Positions 46,106 to 54,186 of a stretch of DNA of 64,000 nucleotides are shown piece after piece (the first letter of the stretch is position 1; each line of letters begins with the position of its first letter). The position numbers and the translations under genes are program-made. The notes beneath the pieces were generated by a model. That model had not been told where the DNA came from, searched no databases, and saw nothing but the letters and a program-made list of their open reading frames with translations. Origin of the DNA: Stutzerimonas stutzeri (GTDB lineage: Bacteria > Pseudomonadota > Gammaproteobacteria > Pseudomonadales > Pseudomonadaceae); contig NZ_JAGQFP010000002.1 in assembly GCF_019090095.1 (NCBI RefSeq), positions 806,001-870,000 on the forward strand. Direction: 5' to 3'.

Positions 46106-46735
46106 TTAGGTTTCACTTGGTCCTCGTTTTTTTTCTAGAGGCGCCGCATAAAGCTCGATGAGTTCCTCTATGGGGAATTGTTCAAGCTTCTTTCTTTTTA
46201 AGTGGTTGCGTAAATGACTGAAGTTTCGGTGGATAAGGTTTTTTCCTAGAGGGCTGCGCTTCTTCTGCAGATCTAGAACATCAATCAGACCGAGCGATCC
46301 GTTAGGAAGCAGGATAACGTTTCCGATATGCAATGATCGGAAATAGATGCCATTTTCGTGAAGCCTTCTTATAAGGTGGGCTAGCTCCGGTAGGTGCTGT
46401 TTTATAAGGCTTGGATCGGCGCGGAAAATAGATTCTATCGAGGCGCCAGGCAGCGGTTGGTATAAGCAACCGCTCAGGCCATTACTCTTGTCAAGCCAGA
46501 ACATGTCCATGATTTCAGGTACGTTGAAGCCCGAGTCACGCAGAACGGCAAGATTCTTTGCGAAGCGTTGTGCATAAGGAAACAAGCGAGCCAGGAAGGG
46601 GCGCCGGCGAGTGTAGAAGACTTTCAGAAAACTCCCGTCTGCCAGTGCCAGAACTTTGGGTCCGCGCGCATCCTTTTCCAGTACCTTTCCTTCCGTCAGC
46701 CAGCTTTCCAATTCCTGCGCTGTTACAATCCGCAT
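46106..46735 (-). CDS. Atypical LPS kinase-like protein (PA4998 type)
   Basis: 209 residues, kinase-like fold of the InaA/KdkA group. The N-lobe lysine is in SFLKVFYTRRR near residue 37. The catalytic loop reads IYFRSLHIGNVIL, with F and S at the usual His and Asp positions of HRD. Asn and the metal Asp (LGLIDVLDL) remain. It may be a pseudokinase or use another base. Shine-Dalgarno AGAGGAA. It is on the opposite strand to the rest of the cluster, head-to-head with msbA at 35 nt, in the same place as PA4998 of P. aeruginosa (from memory). Confidence 0.8.
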   Translation of the reverse strand: MRIVTAQELESWLTEGKVLEKDARGPKVLALADGSFLKVFYTRRRPFLARLFPYAQRFAKNLAVLRDSGFNVPEIMDMFWLDKSNGLSGCLYQPLPGASIESIFRADPSLIKQHLPELAHLIRRLHENGIYFRSLHIGNVILLPNGSLGLIDVLDLQKKRSPLGKNLIHRNFSHLRNHLKRKKLEQFPIEELIELYAAPLEKKRGPSET

Positions 46736-46770
46736 CTTGTTCCTCTAGCCAGTCGTATGGGGCATGCCGA

Positions 46771-48588
46771 ATGGCCAATTCTACCCAGCAATCCAGTGTC
46801 ACGGTGTACCTGCGGTTGCTGCGCTACGTAATTCCTTACTGGGGGCTATTCGCGATCAGCCTCGTTGGCTTTCTGCTCTTCGCCGCTACCCAGCCGATGC
46901 TGGGCTACATGCTGAAGTTTTTTGTCGATGGTCTGAATAACCCGGATGCCAGCCTGTTCGCCCAGGTCCCGCATCTTAACGAGGTGCGCTGGCTGGCTCA
47001 GCTCAAGCTCTTGCAAGCCGTTCCATTGCTCATCATCCTGATCGCGCTGATGCAAGGCATTGGGTCGTTCCTGGGGAATTTTTATCTCGCCAAGGTTTCG
47101 CTCGGCCTCGTGCATGATCTGCGAGTCGCGCTATTCAACAACACCTTGACCCTCCCCAACCGTTATTTCGACAGCCACAACTCCGGGCATCTGATCTCGC
47201 GGATCACCTACAACGTCACCATGGTCACGGGCGCAGCGACCGATGCGATCAAGGTTGTGGTGCGTGAGGGCATGACGGTGATATTTCTGTTCGCCACGCT
47301 GCTGTGGATGAACTGGAAGCTCACCCTGGTGATGCTGGCGATCCTGCCGGTGATCGGCTTCATGGTCTCGAGCGCCAGCAAGAAATTCCGCAAACAGAGC
47401 AAGAAGATCCAGCTCGCGATGGGCGATGTGACGCATGTCGCATCGGAAACCATCCAGGGCTATCGCGTCGTGCGCAGCTTCGGTGGCGAGCCCTATGAGC
47501 GGGCCCGCTTCCTGACGGCTAGTTCTGAGAACACAGCCAAGCAGTTGCGTATGGTCAAGACCAACGCCGTTTACACGCCGAGCCTGCAACTCGTTATCTA
47601 CAGCGCCATGGCGGTACTGATGTTCCTGGTGTTGCTGCTGCGTGGTGATGCGTCTGCTGGGGATCTGGTCGCTTACATCACACTGGCGGGGCTACTGCCC
47701 AAACCTATTCGCCAGCTATCGGAAGTCAGTTCGACGATCCAGAAGGGTGTAGCTGGCGCAGAGAGCATCTTCGAGCAGCTCGACGAAGAGCCAGAAATCG
47801 ATCGGGGCACGCTCGAGCGCGAAGCGGTCAGTGGCCATCTTGAGGTGCGTAACCTCGACTTTGTCTACCCAGGCACCGACAAGCGCGTGCTGCACGACAT
47901 CAACTTCACCGTCGAGCCTGGCCAGATGGTGGCCCTGGTCGGGCGCTCTGGCAGTGGTAAGTCGACGCTGGCCAACCTGATCCCACGGTTCTATCACCAT
48001 GAGGCCGGGCAGATCCTGCTTGATGGCGATGATGTCGAGTCCTATACGCTGCGAAATCTGCGCCGGCATATCGCGCTGGTCACCCAGCAGGTGACCCTGT
48101 TCAACGATACGGTGGCCAATAACATCGCATACGGTGATCTGGCCGGCGCGCCGCTGGACGATATACGACAGGCCGCACGTGATGCCTACGCCGATGAGTT
48201 TATCGAGCAGATGCCTGACGGTTACCAGACGCTGGTCGGTGAGAACGGCGTGTTGCTGTCTGGCGGCCAGCGCCAGCGTCTGGCGATTGCCCGGGCGCTG
48301 CTGAAGAACGCGCCGGTGCTCATCCTCGACGAGGCGACGTCGGCGCTGGATACCGAGTCCGAGCGGCATATTCAGGGTGCGCTGGACCATGTCATGAAAG
48401 GGCGTACCACGCTGGTCATCGCCCACCGGCTGAGCACCATCGAGAAGGCCGATCTGATCCTGGTGATGGAGCAGGGACGTATCGTCGAGCGCGGAACGCA
48501 TGCCGAGTTGCTGGTAGCCAACGGTGCCTACGCCCGGCTGCACGCCACGCAGTTCAAGGACGAAGCAACCGGCGAGCAGGGGGCCTGA
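46771..48588 (+). CDS. msbA: Lipid A-core flippase, ABC transporter
   Basis: 605 residues from the ATG at 46771. The frame is open back to 46558, but the upstream stretch is antisense to the kinase gene. Type IV ABC exporter: six-helix membrane domain (about 20-310), then the ATPase with Walker A GRSGSGKST near 391, LSGGQRQR near 496 and Walker B LILDEATSALD near 517. It flips lipid A-core across the inner membrane for ligation and export. The next gene begins in its stop codon. Confidence 0.95.
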   Translation: MANSTQQSSVTVYLRLLRYVIPYWGLFAISLVGFLLFAATQPMLGYMLKFFVDGLNNPDASLFAQVPHLNEVRWLAQLKLLQAVPLLIILIALMQGIGSFLGNFYLAKVSLGLVHDLRVALFNNTLTLPNRYFDSHNSGHLISRITYNVTMVTGAATDAIKVVVREGMTVIFLFATLLWMNWKLTLVMLAILPVIGFMVSSASKKFRKQSKKIQLAMGDVTHVASETIQGYRVVRSFGGEPYERARFLTASSENTAKQLRMVKTNAVYTPSLQLVIYSAMAVLMFLVLLLRGDASAGDLVAYITLAGLLPKPIRQLSEVSSTIQKGVAGAESIFEQLDEEPEIDRGTLEREAVSGHLEVRNLDFVYPGTDKRVLHDINFTVEPGQMVALVGRSGSGKSTLANLIPRFYHHEAGQILLDGDDVESYTLRNLRRHIALVTQQVTLFNDTVANNIAYGDLAGAPLDDIRQAARDAYADEFIEQMPDGYQTLVGENGVLLSGGQRQRLAIARALLKNAPVLILDEATSALDTESERHIQGALDHVMKGRTTLVIAHRLSTIEKADLILVMEQGRIVERGTHAELLVANGAYARLHATQFKDEATGEQGA

Positions 48589-49484
48589 TGTTGCAGTTCC
48601 TGCAGAGCTGGCGTGAACGCGGCTGGCGGGTCATCGATGCGGCGACCTATGCGCAAGCCTGGCACCGTTATGGCGGCAGTGTGGCGACGCATCCGGAGGT
48701 GGTCGAGCGTCTGGCCCGCCTCGCCGATATTCCGGTGCGCTACCTGGGCTGGGAACACCAGGGGGAGTTGGTTGCGGCGGTTCCTTGCTGGGGGCGCTAT
48801 CTGGCGTTGTCCAAGGATGTGCTGAAGAAGACCGGAAAACGTGGCCTGTTCGATTTGGGTAATGCCGAGATCATTCTTCCAATCGCCGAGCAGGCCTGCG
48901 TACCAGTGCGCCAGCGCCTACGCTATGTCTCCGAGCTAAACGCTGGCCGCATCAGTGCATTGCGTGAGCAGCCGGAGGGGCTGGCGCTGGCGCGCGAGCC
49001 GGAGGACTACTCCAAGAAGTTTCGCTACAACCAGCGTCGCGAGCAGCGTCTGCTGGAGGAGGCCGGAGGCGTGTTGCGTCCGATGCTGGAATACTCGGCG
49101 GCGGACCAGGCCTCGATGTATGCCGATCTGTTCCAGCGTCGCTGGAATTTCGAGGCGCCTGGCAGAGGCCATCTGCAGGAGGTCTTCGCGTTATTGCGTG
49201 AATTCATGACCGGCTCGGTGGTGTTGCTCGACGAGCAGCCCATCGCCATTCAGGTGCTCTACCGGGTCGAAGCGGCGAAGTGGGTGTCCATTGAATACAT
49301 CAATGGCGGCGTCGATCCGCAGCAACGCGATTTCAGTCCGGGCAGCGTGCTCAGCTTCGTCAATACCCAAACGGCCTGGGCCGAGGCCCGTGCATTGGGC
49401 AAGCCGCTGCGCTATTCCTTCGGTCGTGCGGACCGCGAGTACAAGGATCGCTGGTGTCATCGCGTTCCGGTCTTCCAGGTATGA
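48588..49484 (+). CDS. Mig-14 family protein
   Basis: 298 residues with a GNAT-like acyltransferase fold, similar to Salmonella Mig-14, which gives resistance to antimicrobial peptides at the inner membrane. Visible blocks: YSKKFRYNQRREQRLLEEAGG near residue 145 and FSPGSVLSFVNTQTAWAEA near 250. In P. aeruginosa a mig-14 homologue (PA5003) lies within the core cluster, next to dnpA. Here the same pair sits between msbA and hldE. The biochemical reaction is not known. Confidence 0.82.
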   Translation: MLQFLQSWRERGWRVIDAATYAQAWHRYGGSVATHPEVVERLARLADIPVRYLGWEHQGELVAAVPCWGRYLALSKDVLKKTGKRGLFDLGNAEIILPIAEQACVPVRQRLRYVSELNAGRISALREQPEGLALAREPEDYSKKFRYNQRREQRLLEEAGGVLRPMLEYSAADQASMYADLFQRRWNFEAPGRGHLQEVFALLREFMTGSVVLLDEQPIAIQVLYRVEAAKWVSIEYINGGVDPQQRDFSPGSVLSFVNTQTAWAEARALGKPLRYSFGRADREYKDRWCHRVPVFQV

Positions 49485-49487
49485 CTC

Positions 49488-50882
49488 ATGAGTGCACGCA
49501 AACAGCAACTGCTTAAACGTCACCGCAAGCACAAGCGTATCGCGCTCCTGGTCGCGTTGACGCTGCTGTTACTGATCGGTGCGCTGTTCAGTTGGTGGCT
49601 GGTGCCGCCATTGGTCCTGCTGGGGTGGGTGGCGCACGAAGCCTGGTTCGCCGACCACCTGTTCTATCGGCCGCAAGACGATTACCGCTACGACTTCCCG
49701 CCAGAGGCGCGACAGCTGGCGGTTCGGCTCGAGCAAGGGCGGCTGCGAACCGCTGCCGACTGGGCGGATAGCGACACGCTGATACTCGAGGTCCGTATCA
49801 AGGCGAACTGGCTCGGGCGCTTTCTCGATCCGCAGGTGCACATCGGCGATGACCGCCAGGACTTCGAGCGAGGTGTCGATGGGCGACGGTATCTGAATCT
49901 CTCCGGACAGCAGAGTGCGCTGCGTGCCGGCACGCTGAGCATCCATGGGCGCCATTGCCGGGTCGAAGCCGAGGCCACATTGCACGTCATGGCTTGTGCG
50001 GACTATGCCGAGCGCCGACTGCTGGTTATCGCGCCGCATGCCGACGACGCCGAACTGGCGGCGTTCGGGCTGTACAGCCGGGCCCGCGAAGTAGTCATCG
50101 TGACCCTCACCCAGGGCGAGATCGAAGCCGGCCGCTATCGCCGCCTCGGACTCGACGCTGCCGCTGCGGCGCGGCTCAAGGGGCGCTTGCGTAGCTGGGA
50201 CAGCCTGGCCGTGCCGTTGTGGGGTGGTGTGCCGCCGCAACGTTGCGTGCAGCTGGGGTACTACTGCCTGCAGTTGCCGGCGATGGCCGAGGCACCCGAG
50301 CAGGCGTTCGGTTCGCGCGAATCGGGCGAAGCCGATATCCGCAGCGTGCGCGGCAACAACCCGCTGCGATTGCCCGGTGACGACGATGGCCTTCCCAGCT
50401 GGCAGAACCTGCAGGCGGATCTGCGCGCGCTGCTCACGCATTTCAGGCCCGAGGTGGTGGTGACGCCGCATCCGGAACTGGATCCCCATGCCGACCATGT
50501 CGCCGCCACGCGCGCGTTGTGTCAGGCGATCAAGGAGGGGGACTGGTTGCCGGAAGCGCTGCTGCTGTATGCCAATCACCTGCACGATAATGACCGCTGG
50601 CCAATGGGGCCCGCTGACGCCGGCGTGGCGTTGCCGCCGGCCATCGAACCGCTACCGGCCGAGCCGTTGTGGAGCCCGCTGCTGGATGCCGACACGCGGC
50701 TGGACAAGGCCATGGCGCTCGGCATGCAGCATGACCTGCAGGGCCGATTGCCGCTCAAGAAGCGCCTGCGTCGACTGATCCAAACGGTACTGGCCGGCCG
50801 TCGCTGGCCGGCGACCGGCGATGACGAGTTTTTCCGCAAGGCGGTGCGCCGGCACGAGCTGTTCTGGGTGCGCAAGCTATGA
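49488..50882 (+). CDS. dnpA: PIG-L family de-N-acetylase (DnpA-type)
   Basis: 464 residues. An N-terminal membrane anchor (about 18-48) is followed by a domain of unknown fold and a PIG-L zinc deacetylase domain: APHADDAELAAFG near residue 182 (HxDD motif) and PHPELDPHADHVAATR near 325 with the HxxH/HxDH zinc ligands. In P. aeruginosa DnpA influences persister numbers and may deacetylate an LPS or glycan N-acetyl sugar. 3 nt after mig-14, so they are co-transcribed. Confidence 0.85.
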   Translation: MSARKQQLLKRHRKHKRIALLVALTLLLLIGALFSWWLVPPLVLLGWVAHEAWFADHLFYRPQDDYRYDFPPEARQLAVRLEQGRLRTAADWADSDTLILEVRIKANWLGRFLDPQVHIGDDRQDFERGVDGRRYLNLSGQQSALRAGTLSIHGRHCRVEAEATLHVMACADYAERRLLVIAPHADDAELAAFGLYSRAREVVIVTLTQGEIEAGRYRRLGLDAAAAARLKGRLRSWDSLAVPLWGGVPPQRCVQLGYYCLQLPAMAEAPEQAFGSRESGEADIRSVRGNNPLRLPGDDDGLPSWQNLQADLRALLTHFRPEVVVTPHPELDPHADHVAATRALCQAIKEGDWLPEALLLYANHLHDNDRWPMGPADAGVALPPAIEPLPAEPLWSPLLDADTRLDKAMALGMQHDLQGRLPLKKRLRRLIQTVLAGRRWPATGDDEFFRKAVRRHELFWVRKL

Positions 50883-50921
50883 CGCCGCCCCGCTGGCCCA
50901 GGCTGGCGGCAAGCGCACGCA

Positions 50922-50930
50922 TGCTATGAT
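50922..50930 (+). promoter_or_regulatory. Extended -10 promoter element for hldE
   Basis: TGC-TATGAT: an extended -10 (TGn) with five of six matches to TATAAT, 33 nt before the hldE ATG. No good -35 is seen at 17 nt, as is typical for extended -10 promoters. Confidence 0.5.
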
Positions 50931-50963
50931 CGCCGCCGTTTTTTCTTCTTCACCGGAGCCGCC

Positions 50964-52385
50964 ATGAAACTCTCCATGCCCCGTTTCGACCAAGCCTCCG
51001 TACTGGTGGTTGGCGATGTCATGCTCGATCGTTACTGGCATGGCGGTACCTCGCGCATTTCACCGGAGGCGCCGGTTCCGGTGGTCCGGGTCGATCAGGT
51101 GGAAGATCGGCCGGGCGGTGCGGCGAACGTGGCGCTGAACATTGCGGCGTTGGGTGCGCCGGCCACGCTGGTCGGTGTGACGGGCGTCGACGAGGCGCGG
51201 CAAAGCCTGGCCGATAGCCTGGCGGCCGCCGGGGTCGGCGCGCATTTCCAAACCATCGAGCATCAGCCGACGATCATCAAGCTGCGCGTCATGAGCCGTC
51301 ATCAGCAGTTGCTGCGGATGGACTTCGAGGAGCCCTTCGAAACCGATCCAGCGGCGTTGCTGGCGCAGGTCGAGGGGCTGCTCGACGGGATCAAGGTGTT
51401 GATCCTCTCGGACTACGGCAAGGGCGCGCTGCGCAACCATCAGGCGCTGATCCGGGCCGCGCGCCAACGCGGCATTCCGATCCTGGCCGACCCCAAGGGC
51501 AAAGATTTCGAGATTTATCGAGGCGCATCGTTGATCACGCCCAACCTCGGCGAATTCGAGGCGATCGTCGGCCACTGCGCTGACGAGGCCGAGCTGGTGA
51601 CCAAGGGGGCCGAGCTGATGCGCAACCTCGAGCTTGGCGCGTTGCTGGTCACCCGGGGCGAGCACGGCATGACCTTGCTGCGACCGGAGCATTCGCCGCT
51701 GCATTTGCCGGCACGGGCGCGCGAGGTGTTCGATGTCACCGGCGCCGGCGATACCGTCATCTCGACGCTTGCCGCGGCGATTGCGGCGGGTGAGGAATTG
51801 CCCCACGCGGTGGCATTGGCCAATCTCGCGGCCGGAATCGTCGTCGGCAAGCTGGGCACTGCATGCATCAGTGCACCTGAGCTGCGTCGTGCCGTGCAGC
51901 GTGAAGAGGGCTCCGAGCGCGGCGTGATGACGGTCGAGCAGTTGCTGACGGCGGTCGAAGACGCGCGTGCCGAGGGCGAGAAGATCGTTTTCACCAATGG
52001 GTGTTTCGACATCCTCCACGCCGGCCACGTGACCTATCTGGAGCAGGCCCGTGCGCAGGGCGATCGTCTGATCGTCGCGGTCAACGACGATGCCTCGGTG
52101 AGCCGCTTGAAGGGGCCGGGGCGACCGATCAATTCGGTGGATCGACGCATGGCGGTACTGGCCGGCCTCGGCGCGGTAGATTGGGTCGTCTGCTTCTCGG
52201 AAAATACCCCGGAAAATCTGTTGGCGCAGGTCAAGCCGGACATACTGGTCAAGGGTGGCGACTACGGTGTCGACCAGGTCGTCGGTGCCGATCTGGTCAC
52301 CGCCTACGGTGGCGTCGTCAAGGTGCTCGGGTTGGTAGAGAACAGCTCCACCACCGCAATCGTCGAGAAGATCCGCAGCCGCTGA
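50964..52385 (+). CDS. hldE: Bifunctional heptose 7-phosphate kinase / heptose 1-phosphate adenylyltransferase
   Basis: Makes ADP-D-glycero-beta-D-manno-heptose, the donor precursor for WaaC and WaaF. 473 residues: a ribokinase-like domain (1-315) with RPGGAANVALN near 50 and the anion hole DVTGAGDT near 256, then a cytidylyltransferase-like domain with TNGCFDILHAGH near 344 (HxGH). Shine-Dalgarno GGAG. The supply of heptose is the link to the core genes 18 kb upstream. Confidence 0.96.
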   Translation: MKLSMPRFDQASVLVVGDVMLDRYWHGGTSRISPEAPVPVVRVDQVEDRPGGAANVALNIAALGAPATLVGVTGVDEARQSLADSLAAAGVGAHFQTIEHQPTIIKLRVMSRHQQLLRMDFEEPFETDPAALLAQVEGLLDGIKVLILSDYGKGALRNHQALIRAARQRGIPILADPKGKDFEIYRGASLITPNLGEFEAIVGHCADEAELVTKGAELMRNLELGALLVTRGEHGMTLLRPEHSPLHLPARAREVFDVTGAGDTVISTLAAAIAAGEELPHAVALANLAAGIVVGKLGTACISAPELRRAVQREEGSERGVMTVEQLLTAVEDARAEGEKIVFTNGCFDILHAGHVTYLEQARAQGDRLIVAVNDDASVSRLKGPGRPINSVDRRMAVLAGLGAVDWVVCFSENTPENLLAQVKPDILVKGGDYGVDQVVGADLVTAYGGVVKVLGLVENSSTTAIVEKIRSR

Positions 52386-52431
52386 GGCGCGCCAATGCGG
52401 TCGGTCCCGTCCTCGTCGGTTCGGGTCGGCC

Positions 52432-52459
52432 GCTAACGGCTAACGGCTAACGGCTAACG
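52432..52459. repeat. Four tandem 7-bp repeats (GCTAACG)
   Basis: Exactly four copies of GCTAACG. The third copy contains the stop codon of the reverse-strand gene ending at 52447, and the fourth forms part of its last codons. Copy-number change by slippage would shift the C-terminus of that protein. Confidence 0.9.
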
Positions 52460-53334
52460 GCTGCGCTGGTCGTGCCGATCCAGTCGCGCCAGCGTATCCG
52501 CTCGTCGCGCACCACCCACTCATGCTGCGGTGCAAAACTTTCTGACAGCCACAAGCCTCGCGTACTGGCCGGTACCGGCAGGCCCTTGCGCAGTGTCAGC
52601 AACGAGGCGGTAGGCCGTCCATGCTGCAACGGAATCAGGTAAAGATCAGGGCGGCTACGATCCAGCTGGGCCACCAGCTTGCCGTCCTCGAGGCGCTCAT
52701 CGACATGGAACAGGCTCAGCTCGCGGGTCTCTTTCGGCAGCTCCAGACGCATGTCATAAACCAGCTGCAGTGAGGCGGTAGGCAGGTGCACGTAAGCCCT
52801 GGGGCGTTCCATGAGCGTCATTTGCCCACACTGGACCGGCCGGGCCGAACCGGACAGCGACGCCAGGTTGAAATGCACGGCTTCGCGGTAACGCAGGCTG
52901 CCCTGATAAGGCGCCGGTAGCCAGATGTCGCCGAAGCGCCCCGCGAGCCAGCCCTCCGGCGTTTCAAGCAGGCATTCTTCAGCCACTTCCTGGATGGCGG
53001 TGAGCAGCGGCAGGCTGAGTTCGTGCGCCGGTACATAGCCGGAAATCAATTTCAGCACGATATCGCCGCGGTCCACGCGCTGCTGGCGCACCAGCACCCA
53101 GTATTCCTGGCCCTGCCAGCTGAGTGTCAGGCGCACCGAGACACCGAGATTGGCCAGCTCGAGACGGAAGCTCGACGGATCCTCGACATCCACCGGGCGC
53201 CGGCGTTCGAGCACCTCGGAAAAATTCAGCGGACGGCCCAGGCTCTGATAGCGCAGACCTTCTGCGCTGGCCTCGACGAGCAAGGGCAGGGTCTTGAACG
53301 CGGTGGGATTCTTACGGATCAATACGCGCGGCAT
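52447..53334 (-). CDS. Conserved hypothetical protein (PA4993 type)
   Basis: 295 residues with no signal peptide or membrane segment. Composition suggests a mixed beta-rich soluble protein. I recognise no domain. From memory P. aeruginosa has a hypothetical gene at this position (between hldE and the aldo/keto reductase). It faces hldE tail-to-tail. Its C-terminal codons lie within the heptamer repeat. Confidence 0.75.
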   Translation of the reverse strand: MPRVLIRKNPTAFKTLPLLVEASAEGLRYQSLGRPLNFSEVLERRRPVDVEDPSSFRLELANLGVSVRLTLSWQGQEYWVLVRQQRVDRGDIVLKLISGYVPAHELSLPLLTAIQEVAEECLLETPEGWLAGRFGDIWLPAPYQGSLRYREAVHFNLASLSGSARPVQCGQMTLMERPRAYVHLPTASLQLVYDMRLELPKETRELSLFHVDERLEDGKLVAQLDRSRPDLYLIPLQHGRPTASLLTLRKGLPVPASTRGLWLSESFAPQHEWVVRDERIRWRDWIGTTSAAVSR

Positions 53335-53373
53335 TCGGCTCCTCCTGTCGTTCGGCGGCCGTAGAGGCCGCGA

Positions 53374-54186
53374 TTATTGTTGTTGGGACAAAACGGCTGC
53401 AGCGGTACGCACGTTATCTGACAGATGTTGCGGGTTGATGGTGCCGATGATGGCGGCGCCGACGCCTGGATGCGCGAACAACAGCTCGAAGCTGGCCCGT
53501 ACCGGGTCAGCGCCCGGCGCCAGGCAGGCATGACCGCTGGCCAGCGCCTTTTTGATCAGGATGCCCTTCGCGTGGCTTGCAGCGTAGTCGAGCACCGGGC
53601 GCTCGGCCTGCTCGTTGAGGTTGTAGGTGACCATGGCGCAGTCGCCCTGTTCGAGGGCGAGCAAGCCGCCTTCGACCGTCTTGCCGGACAGACCATAGCC
53701 GAGAATCTTGCCCTCGCGCTTGAGCTCGGCCAGCGTCTCGTATACGCCGCTGTTACGCAGCACCTCCACGTCATGACCATCGGAATGCACCAGCACCAGT
53801 TCGATCCTGTCTGTCCGTAAGCGGCTGAGGCTGCGTTCTACCGAGAGGCGGGTATGCGCCGGGGAAAAGTCGAAACGCGATTCACCGTCGATAAACTCCT
53901 CGCCGACCTTGCTGACGACCACCCAGTGGTCCCGCTGGCCTTCGAGTAACGGGCCCAAACGTTGTTCGCTGACGCCGTAGGCGGGCGCTGTGTCGATCAG
54001 GTTGATGCCCAGCTCGCGCGCGAGGCGAAGCAGTTGGCGCGCCTGCGCATCGTCAGGGATGCGGAAGCCGTTGGGATATTTCACGCCTTGATCGCGGCCC
54101 AGCTTGACGGTGCCCAGCCCCAATGGGGACACGCTGAGCCCCGTGCTGCCCAGCGGCCGATGCAGATCGTGGAGGGTTTCGCTCAT
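53374..54186 (-). CDS. Aldo/keto reductase
   Basis: 270 residues, (beta/alpha)8 NADPH-dependent oxidoreductase. The catalytic tetrad is visible as Asp and Tyr in DTAPAYGVSEQRLG near residue 59, Lys in VVVSKVGEEF and His in LVLVHSDGHD. IGTINPQHLSDNV near the end fits the NADP-binding loop. Start at the ATG at 54186, which overlaps the stop of the upstream oxidoreductase (ATGA). The open frame reaching 55302 is a shadow. Substrate unknown, but the tight coupling implies it works with the FAD enzyme. Confidence 0.9.
   Translation of the reverse strand: MSETLHDLHRPLGSTGLSVSPLGLGTVKLGRDQGVKYPNGFRIPDDAQARQLLRLARELGINLIDTAPAYGVSEQRLGPLLEGQRDHWVVVSKVGEEFIDGESRFDFSPAHTRLSVERSLSRLRTDRIELVLVHSDGHDVEVLRNSGVYETLAELKREGKILGYGLSGKTVEGGLLALEQGDCAMVTYNLNEQAERPVLDYAASHAKGILIKKALASGHACLAPGADPVRASFELLFAHPGVGAAIIGTINPQHLSDNVRTAAAVLSQQQ

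Noticed and set aside
41069..46735. Genomic island with integrase or insertion sequence
   Set aside because: Composition suggests transfer, but no integrase, transposase, tRNA or flanking direct repeat was seen. Homologous exchange through flanking core genes is more likely.
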